Assembly: GCA_030373505.1 (NCBI GenBank)
Contig: JAUCYS010000012.1
Span: 1 to 64,000, forward strand
Reading direction: 5' to 3'
Length of the DNA: 64,000 nucleotides
Source: Parasphingorhabdus sp.
Lineage (GTDB): Bacteria > Pseudomonadota > Alphaproteobacteria > Sphingomonadales > Sphingomonadaceae
Within the stretch, counting starts at the first letter, position 1; each line of letters opens with the position of its first letter. The notes below the pieces were generated by a model. It worked only from the letters and a program-made list of their open reading frames with translations, was not told the DNA's origin and searched no databases. The position numbers were made by a program, and so were the translations under genes. Below are positions 56,312 through 64,000 of the stretch, piece by piece.

Positions 56312-56344
56312 ATTTTCATATCAGGACAACAATTATCTGATTTA
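56312..56344 (-). promoter_or_regulatory. Shared operator-like element, copy 2 (S12 gene 3)
   Basis: ATTTTCAT-AT-CAGGACAACA at 56312-56331, 18 of 20 positions identical to copy 1, in the same orientation to the minus-strand gene it precedes. Followed by AATTATCTGATTTA. Confidence 0.65.
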
Positions 56345-56499
56345 TCCAATTGAGAGGCGTTGACGGCCGCAAACGGGCGTTCTTGCTCCATCAACGAGGC
56401 AAGGTGGGCTAAGTGATTTTTTCCGCCGGAGCGGTGACGCATGGGGACGCGAATGGGCGAAGCGCGCCGGCAATCTGCTGCGGGTGTTGCGGCAGGTCG

Positions 56500-56531
56500 A
56501 AAAATTGGCCGCCGCTTCGCAATAGGCGGCC
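56500..56531 (-). terminator. Rho-independent terminator of leucine dehydrogenase
   Basis: GGCCGCC (56507-56513) pairs with GGCGGCC (56525-56531); on the minus strand the stem is followed by AATTTTT. It lies 15 bases after the stop. Confidence 0.8.
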
Positions 56532-56546
56532 GCCGTCACTCCGCCT

Positions 56547-57614
56547 TCACGCCACCTTCGACGGCTGGCCCGACGCGACGATATCCCGGGCCATCCGGTC
56601 CGCGAGCAGATTGGTGGCGACTTTCTCTGCTTCCGACTGGCGGACCAGCTGCATCAGTCTCGCGGGGATCTGGGCCACGCGGGTTTCCACCGAGTCCGTT
56701 GTTTCACCCAGATATTCCGCCGCGACATTGATAATGCCCCCGGCATTCACCAGATAGTCCGGCGCATAAAGCACACCGCGATCGGCGAGTTGCTGGCCCT
56801 GTGCAACCGTTGCCAGCTGATTATTGGCCGCGCCGCAGACGATGCTGGCCTTCAGATCACGGACGCTTTCCTCGGTCAGGATTCCTCCGAGCGCGCAGGG
56901 AACGAATATGTCCATCGCCACAGTCGGGATATTATCCGGTTTGACGATTTCCGCTCCAAATCTTGTGGCAGCCAGCGAAGGACCCCGGGCATCGACGTCG
57001 CTGACCAGAAGCTTGGCGCCCGCCTCGTGCAGCAGTTCGCAAAGGGCAAAGCCGACCTGGCCAAGGCCCTGGACGCCGACCACCAGATCCTGCAGACCGG
57101 AACCGAAGCGATGGCGGGCCAGCGCTTCGATCGAGAGGAAAACGCCCTTCGCTGTCCAGGGTGCCGGATTGCCGCCTGCCAGACCGGGGCGAGCCGGAAG
57201 GCCCGCAACAAATTGTGTGCTATGCCCCACAGCCTGCATGTCCTGGACCGAACAGCCGACATCCTCTGCCGTCACATAAGCACCGTCCAGGCTTTGCACC
57301 CAGCGGCCAAAGGTTTCGAACATCCGCGTCCGGTCAAAATCGGGTGCGCTGGCATTGGCCGGCAGCATAAGAACCGCCTTGCCGCCGCCAAAGGGCAGGC
57401 CGGCAAGAGCGTTCTTGTAGGCCATGCCTTCGGACAGCCGCAGCGCATCCTCCACCGCATCATTGTAATTTTCATAGCGCAAGGCCCGACATCCCCCGGC
57501 CGCTGGCCCCAGAGACGTCGAATGGACGGCAATGATCGCCTTCACGCCCGTTGCATCGTCCTCAAAATTATAGACGGCTTCGTGGGTAACGAGCGGGTTG
57601 CGGTGGTTGACCAT
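56547..57614 (-). CDS. Leucine dehydrogenase (Glu/Leu/Phe/Val dehydrogenase family)
   Basis: A 355-residue NAD-dependent amino-acid dehydrogenase that turns branched-chain or aromatic amino acids into 2-oxo acids and ammonia. Motifs: LGPAAGGCRAL, MAYKNALAGLPFGGGKAV with catalytic Lys, VGVQGLGQVGFALCELL nucleotide loop and CALGGIL. The short length separates it from glutamate dehydrogenase; leucine rather than phenylalanine is a guess. ATG 57614 follows CAGGAG; the frame extends upstream to 57653. It is divergent from lrp, which probably regulates it. Confidence 0.88.
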   Translation of the reverse strand: MVNHRNPLVTHEAVYNFEDDATGVKAIIAVHSTSLGPAAGGCRALRYENYNDAVEDALRLSEGMAYKNALAGLPFGGGKAVLMLPANASAPDFDRTRMFETFGRWVQSLDGAYVTAEDVGCSVQDMQAVGHSTQFVAGLPARPGLAGGNPAPWTAKGVFLSIEALARHRFGSGLQDLVVGVQGLGQVGFALCELLHEAGAKLLVSDVDARGPSLAATRFGAEIVKPDNIPTVAMDIFVPCALGGILTEESVRDLKASIVCGAANNQLATVAQGQQLADRGVLYAPDYLVNAGGIINVAAEYLGETTDSVETRVAQIPARLMQLVRQSEAEKVATNLLADRMARDIVASGQPSKVA

Positions 57615-57672
57615 GATAGGCTCCTGAAAAGGTTTGTCGGAAAATCTATTCATATCTAGGCCAGAAACACCG

Positions 57673-57690
57673 ATATTATTGGTCTAATAT
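57673..57690. promoter_or_regulatory. AT-rich inverted repeat, candidate Lrp site
   Basis: ATATTA-ttggtc-TAATAT is a 6-bp inverted repeat in the AT-rich spacer between leucine dehydrogenase and lrp, a typical location for an Lrp/AsnC site. Confidence 0.5.
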
Positions 57691-57751
57691 TGACTGGAAA
57701 GAATGATTAATGCATAAAATATCCACTAATATAAATTATTGGGAATAGAAT

Positions 57752-58222
57752 ATGCAACTTGACCGCTACGAGAAAAAGATTCTCGAAATCCTGCAGGAAG
57801 ACGCCCGAATCTCGAGCGGCGAACTGGCGGACAAGGTCGGCCTGTCGCAATCGCCCTGCTGGCGGCGGGTCAACATGCTCGAGGAATCCGGCGTGATCCG
57901 CAAGCGGGTGGTGCTGGTCGACCGGAAAAAGGTAGGATTGCGCGCTCAGGTCTTTGCCCAGGTCAAGCTGTCGGCCCATGGCCGGGCGCATCTTGCGGAT
58001 TTCGAAGCGGCCATTGCCGATATCCCCGAAATCATCGAATGTTTCGTGCTGATGGGCACGGTCGACTTCCTGCTGCGCGTGGTAACGGTGGATATCGAAT
58101 CATATGAAAGCTTGTTCTTCGAAAAGCTCTCCCGGCTGCCCGGCGTACAGGAAATAACGTCGAGCATCGCGCTGTCGGAAATCAAAAATTCCACCGCGCT
58201 GCCGATTCATCTGACGGCATAG
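57752..58222 (+). CDS. Lrp/AsnC-family regulator
   Basis: A 156-residue Lrp-type regulator: N-terminal HTH (LDRYEKKILEILQEDARISSGELADKVGLSQSPCWRRVNMLEESG) and a C-terminal RAM domain (HLADFEAAI, ECFVLMGTVDFLLRVVT). Such proteins respond to an amino acid and commonly control the divergent gene, here leucine dehydrogenase. Specific ligand unknown. Confidence 0.93.
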   Translation: MQLDRYEKKILEILQEDARISSGELADKVGLSQSPCWRRVNMLEESGVIRKRVVLVDRKKVGLRAQVFAQVKLSAHGRAHLADFEAAIADIPEIIECFVLMGTVDFLLRVVTVDIESYESLFFEKLSRLPGVQEITSSIALSEIKNSTALPIHLTA

Positions 58223-58352
58223 CGGACGGGCGCGATCCGTTTGATCCGTCTCCGGCGCATCTTTCAAAAACGGTGGGGCGAACGACCGCGCTAGCGGTTG
58301 CGTGTCACTGCGATACAGGGCATCTGTCCGGCTCGTGCAAGAAGGAATGAAT

Positions 58353-59993
58353 ATGCCCGGTTGGATTGTTCGATTTTCGGTCCCCCTGATCCTGCTGCTA
58401 CTCAGCGGCCTGTTTCTGCTGCTGGCGACCCGCGCTCCCGGCGCGCTGTGGGGACTTGCGTTCACGCTGCCGTTGCTCGCCATCGCGGTCCTCGATTTTG
58501 TGCAGAAAAAACATTCGCTGCGCCGCAACTATCCGCTCGTCGCGCGCTTCCGCTGGCTGTTCGAGGATCTCCGGCCGTATCTGCGCTCCTATATTGTCGA
58601 GAGCAACCAGGACGGTCGGCCGTTTGACAAAAATGCCCGGGCGCTGGTCTATGCGCGCTCAAAGAACCAGACATCGACCCATCCCTTCGGCACCGAGCTG
58701 GATGTCTATTCCGACGAATATGAATGGCTCAGCCATTCGGTCGCCCCCAATGAATCCGTACCCGCGGAATTTCGTCTCGCCATCGGCGGCCCGCAATGCA
58801 CCAGACCCTATTCGGCCGCGATCCTCAATATCTCGGCGATGAGCTTCGGCTCGCTCGGCGGCAAGGCGATCGCCGCCCTCAACCTCGGCGCGAAACGGGG
58901 CAATTTCTATCATGATACGGGCGAGGGCTCGTTCAGCAAATATCATGCGCTTCATGATGGCGACATCGTCTGGGAACTGGGCAGCGGCTATTTCGGCTGC
59001 CGCGATGCCCAGGGGCATTTCGACGAGGACGCGTTCCGCAAGACGGCCAGTCTGGACCAGATCAAGATGATCGAAATCAAGCTCAGCCAGGGCGCGAAGC
59101 CTGGTCACGGCGGGGTGCTTCCCGGTGCCAAGGTGACTCCCGAGATTGCCGAGACCCGAGGGATCCCGGTCGGTGAGGATTGTGTTTCGCCAGCCGCGCA
59201 CAGCGCCTTCTCGACGCCGCTGGAACTGCTCGCATGGGCGGCGCGGCTGCGCGAGCTGTCCGGCGGCAAGCCGGTTGGCATCAAGCTGTGCGTCGGTCAG
59301 CCGCACGAGGTTTTCGCGATCATAAAGGCGATGCTGGAAAGCGGCACGCTGCTCGATTTCATCGTCGTGGACGGCGCCGAAGGCGGCACCGGTGCGGCTC
59401 CGGTGGAACTGTCCAACCGCGTCGGCATGCCGCTGCGCGAAGGGCTGATCCTGGTGCGCAACGCGCTCGTGGGTGCCGGGTTGAAAGATCAGATCTCGCT
59501 CGGCGCAGCCGGCAAGGTCGTCAGCGGGGCCGGCCTCGCGATCAACATGGCGCTCGGTGCCGACTGGTGCAACGCGGCCCGCGCCTTCATGTTCTCGCTC
59601 GGCTGTGTCCAGTCGATGAAATGCCATACCGGCGACTGCCCGACCGGTGTCGCCACCCAGGATGAATCTCGCCAGCGCGCGCTGGTGATCGAGGACAAGG
59701 CCGAGCGCGTCTACCAGTTCCAGAAACAGACCGTCTCGGCCTTGCGCGATATCGTCGTGGCCATGGGGCTGGAAAGCCCGTGGCAGATTCGGCCGCACCA
59801 TCTGCACGAGCGCCTGAACGCGGCCAAGTCGAGCTCGATCGACCATATCTATCCGTTTCTGGAAAATGGCGCGCTGCTCGACGCTCCCGGCGAAACGCCT
59901 TATGCCCATTATTGGGCGGCGGCACAGACCGGCAGTTTCCGGGCCGTACCCGCGGTGAAACAGACGCAATATGAAAAGACGGCAGCCCGATAG
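58353..59993 (+). CDS. Membrane-anchored FMN-dependent glutamate synthase-like protein
   Basis: A 546-residue protein with two N-terminal membrane helices (about residues 4-45) and a glutamate synthase FMN barrel: LSFGSLGGKAIAAL-type segment, VVDGAEGGTGAAPVELSNRVGMPL, LGAAGKVVSGAGLAINMALGADWCN and the Cys cluster CHTGDCPTGVATQ for an Fe-S site. It lacks the glutaminase domain and is not part of a GltBD pair, so the reaction is unclear. ATG 58353 has GAAGGA six bases before; 58347 is an alternative. It lies between lrp and putA on the plus strand. Confidence 0.87.
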   Translation: MPGWIVRFSVPLILLLLSGLFLLLATRAPGALWGLAFTLPLLAIAVLDFVQKKHSLRRNYPLVARFRWLFEDLRPYLRSYIVESNQDGRPFDKNARALVYARSKNQTSTHPFGTELDVYSDEYEWLSHSVAPNESVPAEFRLAIGGPQCTRPYSAAILNISAMSFGSLGGKAIAALNLGAKRGNFYHDTGEGSFSKYHALHDGDIVWELGSGYFGCRDAQGHFDEDAFRKTASLDQIKMIEIKLSQGAKPGHGGVLPGAKVTPEIAETRGIPVGEDCVSPAAHSAFSTPLELLAWAARLRELSGGKPVGIKLCVGQPHEVFAIIKAMLESGTLLDFIVVDGAEGGTGAAPVELSNRVGMPLREGLILVRNALVGAGLKDQISLGAAGKVVSGAGLAINMALGADWCNAARAFMFSLGCVQSMKCHTGDCPTGVATQDESRQRALVIEDKAERVYQFQKQTVSALRDIVVAMGLESPWQIRPHHLHERLNAAKSSSIDHIYPFLENGALLDAPGETPYAHYWAAAQTGSFRAVPAVKQTQYEKTAAR

Positions 59994-60197
59994 ACGGCGA
60001 ACAGCCGGACGGGATCCGGGAAGCTCGGGGCAGCAGAGCTTTCTCAGCCGGTCAGATCACAAGACTTGCCTTCGAACCGCCTATTGCGATAGTCTCTGCC
60101 CATCAGACGACTGACAAACCCCACCAATAGATTGATCAGATCCCGTCGCGCCGGGATATTCGAATCTGCCATCAAGCATACAGGAAAACGTTGATTC

Positions 60198-63100
60198 ATG
60201 AGTACTCTTATCGACTTCCGGGACAAGGTCCGCACGCATCATCGCACCGATGAGGCGGAAATTCTGGAATATCTGATTTCGAATTTCGGCCCCGACGAAA
60301 ATATGCGCAAGCGGATCCAGGAGCGCGCGATCCAGGTCGTTCGCGAAGTACGCAGCGCCTCCGGACCCACGCTGACCGAGAGTTTCCTGGGCGAATATGG
60401 CCTGTCCACCGACGAAGGGCTGGCGCTGATGACGCTGGCCGAAGCGCTGCTGCGCGTCCCCGACAATCAGACGATCGATGACCTGATAGAGGACAAGATC
60501 GGGCCGTCCAACTGGCGCGACCATATCGGCCAGTCGGAAAGCTCGCTGGTCAACGCCTCCACCTACGCCCTCGAAATGACGCGCAGCGTGATCAACAAGC
60601 CGGAAAGCCGGGGTCCGCTCGACGCCCTGCGCGGCGCGATCAAGCGCCTGGGCGAGCCGGTCATCCGCCTCGCCGTGCGCCAGGCGATGAAGGAACTGGG
60701 CAACCAGTTCGTGCTCGGCGAGGATATGAAGCTGGCGCTGAAACGGGCCGAGAAATGGAAGGAAAAGGGCGCAACCTATTCCTATGACATGCTCGGCGAA
60801 GCAGCGATTACCCAGGAAGGCGCGGATGAATATTTCGCGGCCTATGCCGATGCGATCAAGGAAATCGCCAGGGTCGCCGTGTCCGACGATCTGCGGGAAA
60901 ATCCGGGTCTCTCGATCAAGCTGTCGGCGCTCTATCCCCGCTACGAAATGGGCCAGCAGGCCAAGGCCGTGCCCGAGCTGGCCGAACGCGTCGGCGAACT
61001 GGCCCGCGCCGCCCGCGATGCCAATATCGGTCTCAATATCGATGCCGAGGAAGCCTATCGCCTGGGCCTGTCGCTCGACATGATCGAAATGGTGCTCAGC
61101 GATCCCCGCCTTGCGGGATGGGACGGTTTCGGCGTCGTGGTGCAGGCCTTCGGCAAGCGGGCGAGTTTCGTGCTCGACTGGCTCTATTCGCTGGCGACCC
61201 AGCTCGACCGCAAGATCATGGTCCGGCTGGTCAAGGGCGCCTATTGGGACAGCGAGATCAAGCGCGCGCAAATGGACGGCGTGCCCGACTTTCCCGTCTT
61301 CACAACCAAATCGGCCACGGATATCAGCTATATCTGCTGCGCCTCGCAGCTGCTCAACATGACCGACCGCATCTATCCGCAATTTGCCACGCACAATGCG
61401 CACAGCGTCGCCGCGATTCTGGAAATAGCCGGCAACCGGCAGGATTTCGAATTCCAGCGGCTGCACGGCATGGGCGAAACCCTGCACGAGGCGCTGCTGC
61501 GCAATGAAAAGGTCCGGTCACGCATCTACGCGCCGGTCGGCAAGCATCGCGAACTGCTCGCCTATCTGGTCCGCCGCCTGCTCGAAAATGGCGCCAATTC
61601 CTCCTTCGTCAACCAGCTGGCCAATCATTCGGTCGCTGCCGAAATGATCGCCACCGATCCGTTCGAGACGCTGAAGGCCGATCAGGAGGCGAGCCGGTCG
61701 AGGATCGTCAAGCCGGCCGATCTCTATATGCCGGAGCGGCTCAACTCGCGTGGCTGGGATCTCGCCAATCGTACCGACATGAACGATTATGTGTCGGAAC
61801 GCGCGCCCTTTGCCGAAAAACTCTGGCGCTCGTCGCCGATCACCGTGCGCCCGGTGACCAGCGGCAGTGCGCACAAGATATTCAATCCCGCCTTCAAGGA
61901 CCTGCAGGTCGGCGAGGTTATCGAGGCCGACGAGCAGCAGGCGCTCGACGCCATCAGCGAGGCCAGGCCCTGGAATGTACCGGTCGCCGAGCGGGCAGCG
62001 GTGCTGCGCAAGGCAGCCGATCTCTATGAGCAGCATCACGGCGAAATTTTTGCGCTGCTGGCACGGGAAGCAGGCAAGACCCAGTTCGACACCATTGCCG
62101 AATTGCGCGAGGCCGTCGATTTCCTGCGCTATTATGCCAAGGAAGCGGAGAAACATCCGCAGAGCAAACCGCGCGGCCTGATCAGCTGCATCTCTCCATG
62201 GAATTTCCCGCTCGCGATCTTCACCGGCCAGGTGGCGGCAGCGCTGGCAGCGGGCAATGGGGTGCTGGCAAAGCCGGCGGACCAGACTCCGCTGATCGCG
62301 GCGCTGGCAACCAATTTGCTGCACGAAGCCGGCGTGCCCCTGCCGGCGCTGCAGCTGCTGCCGGGCGCGGGCGCGACAGTGGGCGCAGCTCTCAGCGGCG
62401 ACGCCCGCATCAACGGCGTCTGCTTCACCGGCTCGACCGCCACCGCACAGACCATCCACCGCAATATCGCCGAACATGGCCAGGCGGATTCGCTGCTGAT
62501 TGCGGAGACCGGCGGTCTCAACTGCATGATCGCGGATTCGACCGCGCTGCCGGAACAGACCGTGCGCGACATCATCACCTCGGCCTTTCAGTCGGCCGGT
62601 CAGCGCTGCTCGGCCTTGCGGGTACTCTATCTGCAAAAGGATGTCGCGGAACCGTTTCTCAACATGCTGAACGGGGCGATGAACGCTCTCGAAATTGGCA
62701 ACCCCTGGTGGTTGTCGACCGACATCGGTCCGGTCATCGATCAGGCCGCCCATGACAAGATCAGCAAGCATATCGCCGCAGCCAAGGCGGAAGGTCGCTT
62801 GCTGATGCAGCTGGACACTCCGGATGACGGCCATTTTGTTGGCCCGGCGGTGGTCAAGGTGGGCGGCATCAACGATCTGGAGGAAGAGATATTCGGGCCG
62901 GTCCTGCATGTCGCGACCTTTGAACATAACGAACTGGACCAGGTCATTCGCGATATCAACAATCGCGGATACGGCCTGACCTTCGGCCTGCAGACCCGGA
63001 TCGAGCGCCGCATCGACAAGCTGACCAGCGCGCTGAAGGTCGGCAATATCTATGTCAATCGCAACCAGGTCGGTGCCGTTGTCGGCTCTCAGCCCTTTGG

Positions 63101-63677
63101 CGGCGAAGGCCTGTCCGGCACCGGTCCGAAGGCCGGCGGCCCGCATTATCTGCCACGCTTTTACGAACACAGCCGGCCAGCAAGCCCGGTCAGTGGCGGC
63201 GAGGACCTGTCACGTGATGCCGTGCAGACAGCGCTCGACCAGTTGCCCGCAGCCGATGTCCTGCCCCGCAGTTCTGAAATGATGCCGGGACCGACCGGCG
63301 AATCCAACGAGCTGTTCACCTATGCACGCGGCAAAATCCTCTGCCTTGGCCCAACGGTGGACGATGCCGCAAAACAGGCGGAAACGGTGCGACGGCAAGG
63401 CTGCCAGCCGCTGATCTGCGTGCCCGGTGCCAGCGGCGATCAGGCGCTGGACGGATTTGTGCCACGCGCAATGCTGTCGACCCTGACCGGCATGGACGGG
63501 GTGGTCTGCTGGAGTGAAATCGAGGATATTCGCGCGATCCGTGTCGCCCTGGCCAAACGCGATGGCGCGCTGCTGCCGCTGATCACCGAGCAGGATTTTG
63601 ATCAACAGTGTCTGGTCGAGCGCCATGTCTGCATCGATACCACGGCGGCGGGAGGCAATGTCTCGCTGCTCACATAA
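60198..63677 (+). CDS. putA: Bifunctional proline dehydrogenase / P5C dehydrogenase PutA
   Basis: A 1159-residue PutA that oxidises proline to glutamate in two steps with FAD then NAD. The proline dehydrogenase barrel (about 150-480) shows LSIKLSALYPRYE, RLVKGAYWDSEIKRAQ and ENGANSSFVNQLANHS. The P5C dehydrogenase part (about 560-1000) has ISPWNFPLAIFTGQ, FTGSTATAQ, AETGG and the catalytic Cys in SAGQRCSA (about 803). The N-terminal ribbon-helix-helix repressor domain of enteric PutA is absent. A short C-terminal domain follows. Confidence 0.96.
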   Translation: MSTLIDFRDKVRTHHRTDEAEILEYLISNFGPDENMRKRIQERAIQVVREVRSASGPTLTESFLGEYGLSTDEGLALMTLAEALLRVPDNQTIDDLIEDKIGPSNWRDHIGQSESSLVNASTYALEMTRSVINKPESRGPLDALRGAIKRLGEPVIRLAVRQAMKELGNQFVLGEDMKLALKRAEKWKEKGATYSYDMLGEAAITQEGADEYFAAYADAIKEIARVAVSDDLRENPGLSIKLSALYPRYEMGQQAKAVPELAERVGELARAARDANIGLNIDAEEAYRLGLSLDMIEMVLSDPRLAGWDGFGVVVQAFGKRASFVLDWLYSLATQLDRKIMVRLVKGAYWDSEIKRAQMDGVPDFPVFTTKSATDISYICCASQLLNMTDRIYPQFATHNAHSVAAILEIAGNRQDFEFQRLHGMGETLHEALLRNEKVRSRIYAPVGKHRELLAYLVRRLLENGANSSFVNQLANHSVAAEMIATDPFETLKADQEASRSRIVKPADLYMPERLNSRGWDLANRTDMNDYVSERAPFAEKLWRSSPITVRPVTSGSAHKIFNPAFKDLQVGEVIEADEQQALDAISEARPWNVPVAERAAVLRKAADLYEQHHGEIFALLAREAGKTQFDTIAELREAVDFLRYYAKEAEKHPQSKPRGLISCISPWNFPLAIFTGQVAAALAAGNGVLAKPADQTPLIAALATNLLHEAGVPLPALQLLPGAGATVGAALSGDARINGVCFTGSTATAQTIHRNIAEHGQADSLLIAETGGLNCMIADSTALPEQTVRDIITSAFQSAGQRCSALRVLYLQKDVAEPFLNMLNGAMNALEIGNPWWLSTDIGPVIDQAAHDKISKHIAAAKAEGRLLMQLDTPDDGHFVGPAVVKVGGINDLEEEIFGPVLHVATFEHNELDQVIRDINNRGYGLTFGLQTRIERRIDKLTSALKVGNIYVNRNQVGAVVGSQPFGGEGLSGTGPKAGGPHYLPRFYEHSRPASPVSGGEDLSRDAVQTALDQLPAADVLPRSSEMMPGPTGESNELFTYARGKILCLGPTVDDAAKQAETVRRQGCQPLICVPGASGDQALDGFVPRAMLSTLTGMDGVVCWSEIEDIRAIRVALAKRDGALLPLITEQDFDQQCLVERHVCIDTTAAGGNVSLLT

Positions 63678-63693
63678 GACGGCCAGAAAAGCG

Positions 63694-63736
63694 GGAAGGG
63701 GAGTGCCTGATCTGATGGATCTGGCACTCCCCTTCC
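63694..63736. terminator. Hairpin between putA and proC
   Basis: Perfect 14-bp stem GGAAGGGGAGTGCC (63694-63707) and GGCACTCCCCTTCC (63723-63736), loop 15 bases. Lies 17 bases after putA and 34 before the proC end; no T run, so it probably acts as a two-way block or mRNA end. Confidence 0.7.
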
Positions 63737-63769
63737 TGCGAAATGCTGAACGGCCAAAAGCCGATGCGC

Positions 63770-64000
63770 CTATCTGAGTTCGACCGCGCGCTCATATGCG
63801 GCCTGAAGCGTGTCGCGGATCAGATCTGAATATTTCCCGTCGCCGTTGAGGGCATTGAGTCCCGCAGCCGTCGTCCCGCCCTTGCTGGTGACATTGTTGC
63901 GCAGTTCCTCCAGCGGCTTGTCGGACTGCTGGGCCATTTCCAGCGTGCCCTGGACGGTCCCCAGAACCATGGTCCGGGCGTCCTCGGCGCTGAATCCGAG
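63770..64000 (-). CDS. proC: Pyrroline-5-carboxylate reductase, C-terminal part
   Basis: The last 76 residues of ProC, cut by the right edge. The family tail is clear: LGFSAEDARTMVLGTVQGT, PLEELRNNVTSKGGTTAAGL and YERAVELR. ProC reduces P5C to proline, the reverse direction of the adjacent PutA. It converges with putA. Confidence 0.92.
   Translation of the reverse strand, partial: LGFSAEDARTMVLGTVQGTLEMAQQSDKPLEELRNNVTSKGGTTAAGLNALNGDGKYSDLIRDTLQAAYERAVELR

Larger units (their letters stand above)
56213..56546. other. Intergenic region upstream of S12 gene 3
   Basis: 334 bases with no supportable gene. It holds the shared element (56312-56331) and, at its right end, the terminator of leucine dehydrogenase. 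Confidence 0.5.

Noticed and set aside
60081..63170. Long open frames opposite putA
   Set aside because: Shadows of putA coding sequence, caused by codon bias.

Overview
The window looks like chromosome of a GC-rich alphaproteobacterium, most likely a sphingomonad (Sphingomonadales) of the marine or freshwater Sphingopyxis/Sphingorhabdus type. Supporting signs are an SspB-alpha/fumC pair, a hisB-hisH-hisA-hisF-hisE-HIT order, a GTTC-N7-GTTC LexA-type box before uvrA, large TonB receptors, a PEP-CTERM protein and dispersed palindromes with the core GAGCTTGTCGAA. The genus is inference; no rRNA gene is present.

Layout. 0-3.6 kb: end of a type II secretion operon (gspE partial, gspF, gspG, gspL, gspM; no minor pseudopilin genes between G and L). 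3.6-8.3 kb: fatty-acid desaturase, Arg/Tyr/Gly-rich lipoprotein, cytochrome P450 and small membrane or lipoprotein genes. 8.0-11.4 kb: uvrA overlapping a small phosphatase-like gene. 11.5-22.1 kb: an orphan secreted protein, a large flavoprotein with membrane tail, gmk, an AI-2E family permease, an MFS transporter, small unknown genes, fumC and sspB. 22.2-28.7 kb: histidine genes interrupted by a PEP-CTERM gene, HIT protein, sodium symporter, yacG and tRNA-Phe. 28.9-35.2 kb: calcineurin-like phosphoesterase, an Oar-like TonB receptor and a DeoR regulator, perhaps a phosphate-ester scavenging module.

35.2-57.6 kb is the most interesting part: a concentrated set of peptide and D-amino-acid functions. 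It holds a POT peptide transporter; three S12 (beta-lactamase-fold) serine hydrolases; an enolase-superfamily dipeptide epimerase (DgcA-like) and a DUF1611 protein (DgcN-like), which match the two enzymes of the N-acetylation route for D-glutamate; two M19 dipeptidases (one with a Tat signal, one a lipoprotein); a YkvI-type permease; two exported CocE/NonD hydrolases; a TonB receptor; an XRE-cupin regulator; and leucine dehydrogenase. Two promoters in this block share a nearly identical 20-base element, suggesting one regulon. 57.7-64 kb continues amino-acid metabolism: Lrp, an FMN-dependent glutamate synthase-like protein, bifunctional PutA and the end of proC.

My working picture is that peptides containing D- or unusual residues enter through the TonB receptor, are cut by exported hydrolases, are imported by the POT and YkvI permeases, and are converted to L-glutamate and 2-oxo acids. 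The individual families are secure; their joint function is inference.
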